Source: Rubrivivax sp. (lineage in GTDB: Bacteria; Pseudomonadota; Gammaproteobacteria; Burkholderiales; Burkholderiaceae_C). From it: DNA of 64,000 nt. Position numbers and translations under genes: made by a program. Location: assembly GCA_027490215.1 (NCBI GenBank), contig JAIXYO010000029.1, positions 186,001-250,000 on the forward strand, given 5' to 3'. The first letter of the stretch is position 1, and every line of letters starts with the position of its first letter. Under the pieces are notes generated by a model, which was given only the letters and a program-made list of their open reading frames with translations, did no database searches and had not been told where the DNA came from. This document shows, piece after piece, positions 31,701 to 40,319 of this stretch.

Positions 31701-33466
31701 GCAAGAAGCAAAAGGCCAAGACGCAACCCAGCCGCGCGCTGCAAATGATCGGTGCGTTTGTTCGCGCCTACCCGGGGCGCAGTGCGGCAGCGCTGGTGGC
31801 GGTCTTCGTGGCAGGGCTGACAGACAGCCTGGGCATGTCGATGTTGCTGTCGATGCTGTCGTTCGCCACGAACACGGGCGCCCACACACCGTCGATGCCA
31901 GAGAGGGTCGCAATACAGGTGACGCAGTTCCTGGGGCTGCAGCCCACCACGGCAGTGCTGTTGACGCTGTCGACGGTGCTGATCGGGCTGAAGGCAGTGT
32001 TGTCCCTGGTTGCCAACCGACAAGTCGGCTACACCGTTGCCAACATCGCCACCGACCTGCGGCTCGCACTGATCCGCTCAGTGATGTCCGCACGCTGGAC
32101 TCACTATCTGGATCAATCGGTCGGGCGCCTGACCAATGCCGTCGCCAGCGAGGCACAGCGCGCCTCCGAGGCGTTCCAGCACAGCGCCGAGATGGCGGCC
32201 ATGGTCCTCAATGGCCTGATCTTCCTGGCTGTCGCGCTGTCGATTTCATGGCAGGCCGGCGTGGCCGCGATCATCGCCGGCGCCCTGCTGCTGTTCGCGC
32301 TGCACACGCTGGTGCGCAGTTCGCTGCAGGCAGGCCGACAGCAGACCGTGCTGCTGAGATCACTGTTGTCGGTGATGGGAGGGCAGATGGCAGCCGCGAA
32401 GGCGCTGAAGGCGATGGCCCGCGAGGACCATGTCGATGCACTGCTGTCTGACCAGACACGAGCCCTGCGTCGGGCCCTGCGCCGTCAGGTGATCAGCCGC
32501 GAGGCGATGAGCGCGCTGCAGGAGCCGTTGCTGGCGATCATGGTCGGCGTCGGCTTCTTCTTCAGCCTGGTCGTGCTGAAGATGCCGCTGGCCGAAGTGC
32601 TGGTGATGGTGTTCCTGCTCGCTCGCACCGTCAGCTACCTGTCGAAGGCTCAGCGTGCGTACCAGCAGGTTGTCCTGCGCGAAAGTGCGTACTGGTCAGT
32701 GATGGATCACATCAATGATGCTCGCGCCGAAGTCGAACCCCCGGGTGGCGATCAGCGGGTGGCCCTGATCGAAGGCATACGCTTCGAGGACGTGAGCTTC
32801 AGCCACGGCGAACGTCGTGCGATCGTCGAGCACGGCACCTTCACCGTACCTGCGCAGCAATTGACGGTCATCATCGGGCCGTCGGGCGCGGGCAAGACCA
32901 CCTTGCTGGATCTGGTCGTTGGTCTGCTGAGGCCGACTGACGGTCGCATCCTCGTCGATGGCGTGGAGCTCAGCGAGCTGGATCTGCGCCAGTGGCGGCG
33001 ACAGATCGGCTACGTGCCGCAGGAATCGGTGATGGTCGATGAATCGGTGGCCTACAACGTCACGCTGGGTGAGGTCGGGATCAGCGACGAACAGATCCGC
33101 ACGGCGTTGCGCGCCGCCGACGCGCTCAGTTTCGTCGAGGCCATGCCCGAAGGGCTGCAGACCCGCGTCGGCGAAGGGGGTTCGCGCTTGTCCGGTGGCC
33201 AACGACAGCGCCTGGCCATCGCCCGCGCGCTGGTGCACGAGCCACGGCTGCTGATCCTCGATGAGGCCACCAGCCATCTGGATGCGGAAGCGCAGGCAGC
33301 GGTGATCGAAGCCGTCAAGCACCTGCGAGGCCGGTTGACGATTCTGGCCGTCGCGCACCAGGACCTGTTGATCCAGGCGGCCGACTGCGTGTACCGACTG
33401 GCCGACGGGCAGCTCAGCGCTTTGCAGCCGCCGGTCAAGTCCACCCCACTCACGGCGCACGTCTGA
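31697..33466 (+). CDS. ABC exporter, MsbA-like lipid type
   Basis: This 589-residue half-transporter has six transmembrane helices (about residues 25-320) fused to an ATPase domain. Walker A is GPSGAGKTT (394-402), the Q-loop is YVPQESVM, the signature is LSGGQRQRLAIARAL, Walker B is LLILDEATSHLD and the switch His is in AVAHQD. ATG 31697 overlaps the kinase stop (ATGA). Its place between a lipid kinase and an acyltransferase suggests flipping of a lipid across the inner membrane, as MsbA does for lipid A. Substrate identity is inferred. Confidence 0.85.
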   Translation: MSKKQKAKTQPSRALQMIGAFVRAYPGRSAAALVAVFVAGLTDSLGMSMLLSMLSFATNTGAHTPSMPERVAIQVTQFLGLQPTTAVLLTLSTVLIGLKAVLSLVANRQVGYTVANIATDLRLALIRSVMSARWTHYLDQSVGRLTNAVASEAQRASEAFQHSAEMAAMVLNGLIFLAVALSISWQAGVAAIIAGALLLFALHTLVRSSLQAGRQQTVLLRSLLSVMGGQMAAAKALKAMAREDHVDALLSDQTRALRRALRRQVISREAMSALQEPLLAIMVGVGFFFSLVVLKMPLAEVLVMVFLLARTVSYLSKAQRAYQQVVLRESAYWSVMDHINDARAEVEPPGGDQRVALIEGIRFEDVSFSHGERRAIVEHGTFTVPAQQLTVIIGPSGAGKTTLLDLVVGLLRPTDGRILVDGVELSELDLRQWRRQIGYVPQESVMVDESVAYNVTLGEVGISDEQIRTALRAADALSFVEAMPEGLQTRVGEGGSRLSGGQRQRLAIARALVHEPRLLILDEATSHLDAEAQAAVIEAVKHLRGRLTILAVAHQDLLIQAADCVYRLADGQLSALQPPVKSTPLTAHV

Positions 33467-34405
33467 ATGGACCTGGCTCGGCAACTGCGACGCCGGCGTC
33501 GCCGCGCGACGTTCCTCGGCCTGCGCAGGCTGTTGCGTGTCATCGGCTTCCGGCACGCACGCACCCTGGGCAGTTGGCTGGGCGACTTGCAGTTCTGGCT
33601 CGGGTGGCGACGGCGCCGACGCCTGCAGCGCGAGATCGCCCAGGTGCTGGGGCGACAGGCCGATGATCCTTCGGTGCGTACGCTGCTGCTGCAGGCGTAC
33701 AGGGTGAACAACGGCGCGGTGATGGAGATCATGGCGATGTTCGATGAGCGCCAGGACGAAAGCACGCTCGCGGCACGCTGCGAACTGGGCGGCCTGGAGC
33801 ACCTGCGCGCGGCCATGAGCCAGGGACGCGGCGCGATCGTGCTGGCGAACCACATGGGCAACGCCAGCCTGGCCATGGTCCGGCTGGCGCAGTCCGGCTT
33901 GCCGGTCTCGTTGCTGTACCGCAAGGCCCGGATGATGTCGGACGGATTTTTCCAGAGTGGGCTGGAGCAGTACGGCATCCAGGCCATCCTCGCCAACAGC
34001 GGTATCCGCGCCTACGGCCAGATGCTGGCTGCGCTGAAGCAGGGTCGCGTGCTGTTCCTGATGATGGATCAGGGCTTGCAAAAGGCCGATGACGGCGTCA
34101 TGCAGCGCTTCCTCGGCAAGGACGTGCCGATGCCTGCAGGCCCCGCACAGTTGGCACGCGTCTCACGTTCGCCGGTGTTGCCGATGGCGGCCGTCGCGGC
34201 CTCGCCGGTGTGGCGTTTTGAGATCCAGCCACAACTGACCCTCGGGCAGGGAACGCTGGAAGCCGATGTGGACTTCCTGACCCGACTGACCGAAGCGCAG
34301 GTGCTGCAACACCCGGAGCTGTGGAGTTGGCATCACCGGCGCTGGAGCAAGTTGCCGATGCCAAGCGCTCCACCGCCAGCCGGTGAAGGTATGCCTCACG
34401 CCTAG
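33467..34405 (+). CDS. LpxL/HtrB-like acyltransferase with altered catalytic motif
   Basis: This 312-residue protein has a very basic N-terminus (several Arg runs) and the Lip_A_acyltransferase fold. The block AIVLANHMGNASLAM matches the family position NHFGNWE, but the acidic residue of the H-X4-D/E dyad is Ser134 (His129). Later blocks, LLYRKARMM and VLFLMMDQGLQKADDGVMQRFLGK, fit the family. With the dyad broken, acyl transfer by the usual mechanism is doubtful; the enzyme may use another base or have become a lipid-binding protein. It starts right after the exporter stop. Confidence 0.7.
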   Translation: MDLARQLRRRRRRATFLGLRRLLRVIGFRHARTLGSWLGDLQFWLGWRRRRRLQREIAQVLGRQADDPSVRTLLLQAYRVNNGAVMEIMAMFDERQDESTLAARCELGGLEHLRAAMSQGRGAIVLANHMGNASLAMVRLAQSGLPVSLLYRKARMMSDGFFQSGLEQYGIQAILANSGIRAYGQMLAALKQGRVLFLMMDQGLQKADDGVMQRFLGKDVPMPAGPAQLARVSRSPVLPMAAVAASPVWRFEIQPQLTLGQGTLEADVDFLTRLTEAQVLQHPELWSWHHRRWSKLPMPSAPPPAGEGMPHA

Positions 34406-34407
34406 CG

Positions 34408-35523
34408 ATGTCCAACGCCACCAACCCGGCGCTCGAACGCTCACTCATGGACTCCGAGACGAACCCCGTCCCAGTCTGGGTGCTGCTGGGAAAGTGGCAC
34501 GGCGATAACCAGCAGTTGCGGGCCATTGCTGAAGCCCTGGAATTGCCGTTTCGTGCCATCCCACAACACTTCAGTTACGCGTCCAAGCTTCCAGCGGCCA
34601 TTCGGGGATCCGGTCTCATCAGCGGGCACACAGGCTGGCGTACCGACCAGCCGCTGACGCCTCCATGGCCACGCATCGTGCTGGCTGCAGGCGGCAAGAG
34701 CGTGGCGACCGCCCGATGGATACGACGGCAGTCGGGTGGCTACACGAAGCTGGTCCATGTCAACCGGCCTTGGGCGCCGCTGTCATGGTTTGACCTGATC
34801 ATCACCACGCCGCAGTACGCCTTACCCGCGCGCGCCAACGTGTTGTGCAATCTCATGCCGTTCCTGCCTTCGGAGTCGATCCAATCTGCAGAGAACTGGC
34901 TGCCATCCATCGCGTCGTCCATGCCTCGCCCATGGACAGCGGTGTTGATCGGCGGGAGTACCCCGCCTTTCGAGCTCTCGGAGGCTGCAGCGCGCGAACT
35001 GGCTGCTGTGGTGAACCAACAGGTGCACGAATCCGGAGGGAGCGCATGGCTGCTTGACAGCCCTCGCACTCCGCCAGGCGTCATGCCCATCCTTGAGCAG
35101 TCGGTTCAGGTTCCATCGCATAGCGCGCACTGGCGCGGGGAAGGCAAGAAGATTTACCGCGCCATGTTGGCCACAGCGGATAGATTCATCGTCACCGAAG
35201 ACAGCGCATCGATGACGGCAGAAGCCCTGCTCAGCGACAGGCCGGTATCGCTGTTCGACCTGCCGACCACATTGACCTGGCGGAGAAAAATCGCCCAAGC
35301 CTGGCGGGCGGCAGCCGAGCGCGATCCGTCGTCGCTGACAGCGAAGCTCTTCGAGCGAATGATCGAATTCGGGATGTTGACGACAGTGCGTGACGTCAGA
35401 CTCTTGCATCGAGCCTTGGCGATGGCGGGGATGTTCGGTGGGAAAAGCAGCCCTCGGGAACTTGCCCAACGCGAGCGCCAGGTCACGCTCGCTCGCATCA
35501 GGCAACTCCTCGAAACGACCTGA
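34408..35523 (+). CDS. ELM1-family (mitochondrial fission ELM1-like) protein
   Basis: This 371-residue protein matches the ELM1 (DUF1022) family, whose fold is GT-B-like. VWVLLGKWHGDNQQLRAIAEAL lies near the N-terminus, and IVLAAGGKSVATARWI and YTKLVHVNRPWAPLSWFDLIITTPQY follow. The second half has VLIGGSTPPFELS and FIVTEDSASMTAEALLSDRPVSL, typical of nucleotide-sugar-binding C-terminal halves. Bacterial members lie in envelope and lipid clusters and are suspected glycosyltransferases; the biochemical role is not established. It lies 2 nt after the LpxL-like gene, in the same operon. Confidence 0.75.
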   Translation: MSNATNPALERSLMDSETNPVPVWVLLGKWHGDNQQLRAIAEALELPFRAIPQHFSYASKLPAAIRGSGLISGHTGWRTDQPLTPPWPRIVLAAGGKSVATARWIRRQSGGYTKLVHVNRPWAPLSWFDLIITTPQYALPARANVLCNLMPFLPSESIQSAENWLPSIASSMPRPWTAVLIGGSTPPFELSEAAARELAAVVNQQVHESGGSAWLLDSPRTPPGVMPILEQSVQVPSHSAHWRGEGKKIYRAMLATADRFIVTEDSASMTAEALLSDRPVSLFDLPTTLTWRRKIAQAWRAAAERDPSSLTAKLFERMIEFGMLTTVRDVRLLHRALAMAGMFGGKSSPRELAQRERQVTLARIRQLLETT

Positions 35524-35592
35524 TTTCGTTTGCTTCAAGTCAAGAAACTTCACCCCTTCATGGATCACCGGGCCATCGATCTTCCGCAGGAC

Positions 35593-36543
35593 ATGACACG
35601 GCAAACAGTCGCTGTCACTGGCGCCACTGGTTTCATTGGTCAGCATCTGGTCGCGGCGCTGCACGCAGCAGGTTGGCGTACTCGATTGCTGTTGCGCCAG
35701 CAATTGAACAACTCAATGTGGCGTGATTTGCGACCTCAAGTCGTGTTGGGGTCGCTCGAAGATGAAGCTTCGCTCGCGCGCTTGGTCGACGGCGTCGACG
35801 CGGTGATCCACGTGGCTGGCTTGATCAAGGCCGCACGGCGCCGGGATTTCTTTGCCATCAATCTGGATGCGACCGCGAAGCTGGCGCGTACCGCGGAGCG
35901 ACTCGCACCGCGCGCACATTTCCTTCATCTTTCCAGCCTCGCCGCACGCGAGCCTGCTCTGTCCGACTATGCCGCCAGCAAGCGCGCGGGCGAGGAAGCA
36001 GTGCTCGACATCCTCGGTTCACGCACCACAGTGCTGCGACCACCGGCCGTGTATGGGCCGGGCGACCGCGAAACCTTGCGCATCTTCAAACTCGCCCGCC
36101 AACGGCTGGTGCCCGTACTGGGTACGCCCGATGCCGTCGTGGCGATGATCCACGTACAGGACCTCACGCGATTGATCATCACGCTGATCGCAGCACAACC
36201 CCGCGGAGAGGTCCTGACCGCCGCCGATGGCATGCCCGCGGGATACCGCTGGCGAGAACTGCTGGCAGCGGCCGCGCAGGCGGTCGGCAATCCGTCGCCC
36301 CGATTCGTGGATGCGCCGCAGAGCCTGCTGGGGGTGGCCGCACTGCTTGGAGACCTGGCTCGCGCCGTCGGCACGGCCAGCATGCTCAGCACCCAGAAGC
36401 TGCGAGAACTGCGCCATGCTGACTGGGGGGTGGCACCTTCAGAACTGGCTCGACCCGCTGGCTGGGAAGCTCAGTTCGATCTCCATCGCGGCTTCGCCGA
36501 TGCCGTGGCCTGGTACCGTTCCGCGGGCTGGCTACCGAGCTAG
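35593..36543 (+). CDS. cerR: NAD-dependent epimerase/dehydratase-fold reductase, CerR-like
   Basis: This 316-residue extended SDR protein has a Rossmann loop VTGATGFIG (residues 8-16), an IHVAGLIKA strand, LSSLAAREP, an SDYAASKRAGEEAV active site (Tyr-x3-Lys), and LRPPAVYGPGDRET. In Caulobacter the ceramide-pathway reductase CerR is an epimerase-fold protein of this kind that reduces 3-keto-ceramide/sphinganine intermediates. The presence of spt, ACP and a bCerS-like gene in the same cluster supports that role here. Upstream starts exist (ATG 35560, TTG 35530). It ends the plus-strand operon begun by the desaturase. Confidence 0.72.
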   Translation: MTRQTVAVTGATGFIGQHLVAALHAAGWRTRLLLRQQLNNSMWRDLRPQVVLGSLEDEASLARLVDGVDAVIHVAGLIKAARRRDFFAINLDATAKLARTAERLAPRAHFLHLSSLAAREPALSDYAASKRAGEEAVLDILGSRTTVLRPPAVYGPGDRETLRIFKLARQRLVPVLGTPDAVVAMIHVQDLTRLIITLIAAQPRGEVLTAADGMPAGYRWRELLAAAAQAVGNPSPRFVDAPQSLLGVAALLGDLARAVGTASMLSTQKLRELRHADWGVAPSELARPAGWEAQFDLHRGFADAVAWYRSAGWLPS

Positions 36544-36713
36544 AAGGCTGGAACGCACCACGACCTGCCCTGCGTATGACTCGTTGGTGCGCGTTGAGCC
36601 TCACGCCCGTTTTCACCGGGCGAACGAGGCCGCAACCTTCTGTCCCCTCTCCAGGCCTCGGCTAACATCGCCCCGGCATTGGACCAACTGCTTGACTTTC
36701 GGAGCTCTCTCAG
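36544..36713. promoter_or_regulatory. Operon boundary with small inverted repeats
   Basis: In these 170 nt a GCCCG/CGGGC stem with a seven-base loop and a CGCACCA/TGGTGCG pair occur just after the CerR-like gene, and could end that transcript. A GGAG Shine-Dalgarno precedes the next start codon. I cannot place a convincing -35/-10 pair. Confidence 0.35.
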
Positions 36714-37508
36714 ATGCCTGAGCACACCGCGATTTCCCTGGACGCGCAACCCATCCCGCTGGATGAACAGGTATTCATCGCCAGTATCGACCGTGCCCCG
36801 CTCGAGTCGCAGCCCTGCGATCACATCAGCTTGCGCGACCTGTTTCCACCGGCGTTCTATCGACAGTTGCTGGATAGCGTTCCACCAGTCAAGTACTTTC
36901 ACGAACTGAGGCATCGCGACGCCATACAGCCCGATGGCACCAGTGCACGGCTGCGTCTTTATCTGTACCCCGAGCAGTTGTGGTTTCTGCCGGCGGCGCT
37001 GCGTGCACGCTGGGCACCACTGGCGCGGCTGCTGATGTCGAAGACGCTGGAAGATGCGTTCAAACGGAAATTCCAGAGCGCGCTGGAAGCGCGGTTCGGC
37101 TGCTCGATCGACCGCCTTCGGTTTTATCCGATCCCGATCATCGTGCGTGACCTTCCCGGCTACCGAATCGGCATCCACGCCGACGTCCCGAAGAAAGCCA
37201 TCACCGTGCAGTTCTATCTGCCAAGGGACGAGTCGCAGAAGCACCTGGGCACCGTGTTCCATGACGGCCCTACCGGTGAAGCAGCACTGCGCACACGCAA
37301 GATGCAGTTCCTGCCCGCCAGTGGCTATGCGTTTCCGGTCCAGATGGAAGAAAGCTGGCACAGCGCCGAAACGACGACCCCTGCGGATGGTGAGCGTATG
37401 TCGATCATGCTCACGTACTACGTTCAGGACACCCCTTCGCTGTGGTTCTCCAGACGTGCCGAACGTCTGCTTAGCTTCCTGGGAATGCCACCAAATCCCA
37501 AAATCTGA
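36714..37508 (+). CDS. Putative Fe(II)/2-oxoglutarate-dependent oxygenase
   Basis: This 264-residue protein has the double-stranded beta-helix ligand pattern: GIHADVPKK gives His155-x-Asp157, SWHSAE gives His216, and GERMSIMLTYY gives Arg228, the likely 2-oxoglutarate anchor. The N-terminal 100 residues resemble no named domain I know. Because it lies inside the lipid cluster, hydroxylation of an acyl chain, sphingoid base or glycan is possible. The substrate is unknown. It is transcribed alone and is convergent, by 10 nt, with a glycosyltransferase gene. Confidence 0.65.
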   Translation: MPEHTAISLDAQPIPLDEQVFIASIDRAPLESQPCDHISLRDLFPPAFYRQLLDSVPPVKYFHELRHRDAIQPDGTSARLRLYLYPEQLWFLPAALRARWAPLARLLMSKTLEDAFKRKFQSALEARFGCSIDRLRFYPIPIIVRDLPGYRIGIHADVPKKAITVQFYLPRDESQKHLGTVFHDGPTGEAALRTRKMQFLPASGYAFPVQMEESWHSAETTTPADGERMSIMLTYYVQDTPSLWFSRRAERLLSFLGMPPNPKI

Positions 37509-37518
37509 TCGCCGACGA

Positions 37519-38685
37519 TCATGCGTGAGCCATGGGTGGCAGCAGCACCTCAAGATAGCGTTCAACACTGGGTCTGATACCGAACTCCGCGGCCCGATCC
37601 TTGAGCAGGGCAGCGTCGTGCGGATGGTCCAGTACACGACGTATGGCGGCGGCCATCGCGCTGTAATCACCAACCGGCACCAGTGGGCCATAGGCGCCGC
37701 CGGCGAGCGTCTCCGACGAGCCGCCCGGGCAATCGGTACTGATCACAGGGCAACCGCAGGCCATGGCCTCGATCAGCGCGCCAGAAAGCCCTTCCCACGC
37801 GGACGAAAGCACGAATACCCCGGAGCGAGCCATGTATGCGAAAGGGTTTTCAACCATGCCCCCAAAGTACAAGTCGTCCGCGACGCCGAGGCGCTCTGCG
37901 AGTTCGACCAGATGTGCTCGAACGCCAGCGTCCTTCGGCTCGCCAAGAATCACCAGATGCAATGCCCTTTCCCGCCTTACCTCGGCGAACGCCTTGAGCA
38001 AGGTCGGAAAGTCCTTCTGCCTCACCAGCCGTCCAACTCCGAGAACGACCGGCGGACTGTTCGGACTGAACCATGGGTGGTCCAGCGGCTCGTTGGCGAG
38101 CAGGGCAATCTCAGGAGAAACGACCGGACTGGGAATGACGGTGACTTGCTCAGTCGGCACACCAATTCTTCTGGATGTGTCGTCGGCCATGTCGCGAGTC
38201 AGCGTGACGATCACGTCGGCGCGTGGATAAAAGCGCCGAGCAAGCCAACTGAGCAAAGGCCTCTTGCGAGGAGCATTGGAAGCGGCAGCCCCCAGGTGCG
38301 TGCAAATTCTGAGTACCAGTCGCACAGGCTGGCGCGCGATCATGTGAGCCCAGATGGCCGCCAGATGCATGGTGTTCACACCCGACAGGATCACGTCGGG
38401 CTGCTCGCGTCGCAGATACGCAGCAAGGGCCCAGATCGACGCCCAAGCCCCCCACCGCCGCTTTTTTGGCCTGATGGGCAGTTTGAGATAGACGCTGTTC
38501 AATGGCACCAAGCGAACGGTGTCGGGTATCAAGCTCCTCAGCGGACCGGCGGGGTCAACGACCACCAAGTCAACGCGATGCCCGAGTTGGGCAAACTCAC
38601 AAGCCAGAGTCAAACATCGACGGCTTGCGCCACCGCCGGTCGGACCATACAAAAGCACCGCTATGTGCTTCGACACATTGGGCAT
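37519..38685 (-). CDS. GT4-family glycosyltransferase
   Basis: This 388-residue GT-B enzyme has an N-terminal glycine-rich loop YGPTGGGASRRCLTLA. The C-terminal donor domain contains PPVVLGVGRLVRQKDFPTLLKAFA, then WEGLSGALIEAMACGCPVISTDCPGGSSE with the conserved Glu-x7-Glu region. It is clearly related to the next gene upstream on the minus strand (38972-40204), sharing HPWF, VGRL--QKDFPTL and ENPFAYMA-S-VF-LSS blocks, so the two probably arose by duplication. It lies in a minus-strand block with a CDP-alcohol phosphotransferase, which suggests sugar addition to a lipid head group. Confidence 0.86.
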   Translation of the reverse strand: MPNVSKHIAVLLYGPTGGGASRRCLTLACEFAQLGHRVDLVVVDPAGPLRSLIPDTVRLVPLNSVYLKLPIRPKKRRWGAWASIWALAAYLRREQPDVILSGVNTMHLAAIWAHMIARQPVRLVLRICTHLGAAASNAPRKRPLLSWLARRFYPRADVIVTLTRDMADDTSRRIGVPTEQVTVIPSPVVSPEIALLANEPLDHPWFSPNSPPVVLGVGRLVRQKDFPTLLKAFAEVRRERALHLVILGEPKDAGVRAHLVELAERLGVADDLYFGGMVENPFAYMARSGVFVLSSAWEGLSGALIEAMACGCPVISTDCPGGSSETLAGGAYGPLVPVGDYSAMAAAIRRVLDHPHDAALLKDRAAEFGIRPSVERYLEVLLPPMAHA

Positions 38686-38971
38686 ATCCCGTCAATCCTC
38701 TCATTCAGCAAGTCAGTACTGAAGGCCGACAGGCCCATCGATTGCCCTTCACGGCCAGTTCTGATTCCCACATCAAATTGCAGCGGGGCTGATCAATGAT
38801 CCTAGCCCAGTGACACGTCGCCAGCGAGACGGCCTGTAACAAAACGAGTCCGTGAGCGCCTTGCGCTGATGGCCATGCATCTGGCCATGGCGGCCGATCT
38901 TGCAGCCGGTACAGCCACAACCGCCATCCCCCACAGAGGTAGAGGCGGCGCCCCAGGCGAACCGTCTGCCC
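38686..38971. other. Intergenic region between two paralogous glycosyltransferase genes
   Basis: In these 286 nt no gene with protein character is seen on either strand. A 7-bp inverted repeat (ATGGCCA/TGGCCAT with a six-base loop) is at 38869-38888. The gap is long compared with the other spacings in this block, so a separate promoter for the downstream glycosyltransferase is likely here. Confidence 0.45.
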
Positions 38972-40204
38972 TCAAACACCGCTTCCCGAGAAGGCCTGGA
39001 ACAGAACTTCCAGATGCTGATCCACGGCGCGGTCCATCGAAAACTCGGATGCGCGTGCCTTCAATCGTTCGGGCTGACGCGGAGCGTCCAACTGGGTTTG
39101 AATCGCAATGGCCAGCTCGGCGTCGTTGCCCACGGGAACGAGTGGGCCATAGAGCCCATTCTGCAAAATCTCCATCGGGCCGCTGGGACAATCCGTACTG
39201 ACCACCGGACATCCACAGGCCATCGCCTGAATCAGAACGCCGGGCAGCCCTTCATACAGAGACGACAACGCAAACACCGACGCGTGCGCCATGTAGGCAA
39301 ATGGGTTTTCCTCGAACCCAGGCAATGCCAGATCCTGAAGTACCCCCAATGACTCTGCCAGTTGCTCGAGTTCTCGGCGCTTTTTCCCTTCGCCCAGGAT
39401 CATCAGACGCACGGGGCGAAGCGCATGAACCTTGGCGAAGGCCCTGATCAAGGTGGGAAAGTCCTTTTGCGCCGCCAGTCTCCCTACCCCCAGGATCACC
39501 GGTGGCGCGCCCGGCGCGAACCAGGGGTGATTCACGGGTGCCGAGGCACGCGCCTGCAGATCCGGTGTGACCACCGGGTTGTAGATCGTGCGAATGGACT
39601 GGCGGGGTAGCGAACCGACCACGGCGAGGTCATCCGCGACGCCATTCGACACCGCCACAATCGCGTCCGCTTCGGGGAAGTATCGGCGCACCATCCATCC
39701 CAGGAACGGCCGTCGACCGGTCGGCCAACTCGTGTTGGTGAGCGCATGGGACAGATGCGTGCACTGCCGGATGACCAAAGGGGTTCCAGTGGCCGCCAGT
39801 CGGCGCCCCCATATGGCGCCCAGGTTGACGTAATGCGACGCAGCCATCAGGACATCAGGTCGGTTGCTGCGCAGATAACTCGCCACGGCAGGCGCGCTCG
39901 CCAAACTTCGCTTGCGCTTCGACCAGCCGCCAATAAGAGGGGCGCGCATCCATCGCGGTTCGAGGTCAATCAAGCGGACCAGTGGCGACACTGCATCCTC
40001 AAAGAACCCTTGCCCCTTGGTGACCAGCAGATCGACCCTGTGTCCGCGCTGGGCCAGAGCGTGTGCCAACGCCAGCATCGTGCGTTCGACACCCCCGACC
40101 GCAAGGCCTGAAATGAACAACGCCAGGTGAAGCTTTTTCTGACCAGCACTTTGGTCAATCACGATGGGTGCGGGGCTCAGAGACTCTGTCGATTGCATAT
40201 TCAT
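38972..40204 (-). CDS. GT4-family glycosyltransferase
   Basis: From the ATG at 40202-40204 this is a 410-residue GT-B enzyme. The N-terminal block is LFISGLAVGGVERTMLALAHAL, the pattern of hexuronic acid or N-acetylgalactosamine transferases of the GT4 group. The C-terminal block has PPVILGVGRLAAQKDFPTLI and LYEGLPGVLIQAMACGCPVVSTD. It is a paralogue of the downstream 37519-38685 gene. An unannotated longer frame to 40315 lacks family features. It is likely to be the middle of three consecutive sugar-adding steps. Confidence 0.86.
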   Translation of the reverse strand: MNMQSTESLSPAPIVIDQSAGQKKLHLALFISGLAVGGVERTMLALAHALAQRGHRVDLLVTKGQGFFEDAVSPLVRLIDLEPRWMRAPLIGGWSKRKRSLASAPAVASYLRSNRPDVLMAASHYVNLGAIWGRRLAATGTPLVIRQCTHLSHALTNTSWPTGRRPFLGWMVRRYFPEADAIVAVSNGVADDLAVVGSLPRQSIRTIYNPVVTPDLQARASAPVNHPWFAPGAPPVILGVGRLAAQKDFPTLIRAFAKVHALRPVRLMILGEGKKRRELEQLAESLGVLQDLALPGFEENPFAYMAHASVFALSSLYEGLPGVLIQAMACGCPVVSTDCPSGPMEILQNGLYGPLVPVGNDAELAIAIQTQLDAPRQPERLKARASEFSMDRAVDQHLEVLFQAFSGSGV

Positions 40205-40319
40205 TGAAAGATCTCGAGGATGAGAGTTGAGAAGTACGCGTTCGCGACGAGCCCCCAACCTGAAGACGGCTCGCCTTGCAGGGCACATCCCAGGGACTTC
40301 CCTCCTGCCGCCCAAACTC

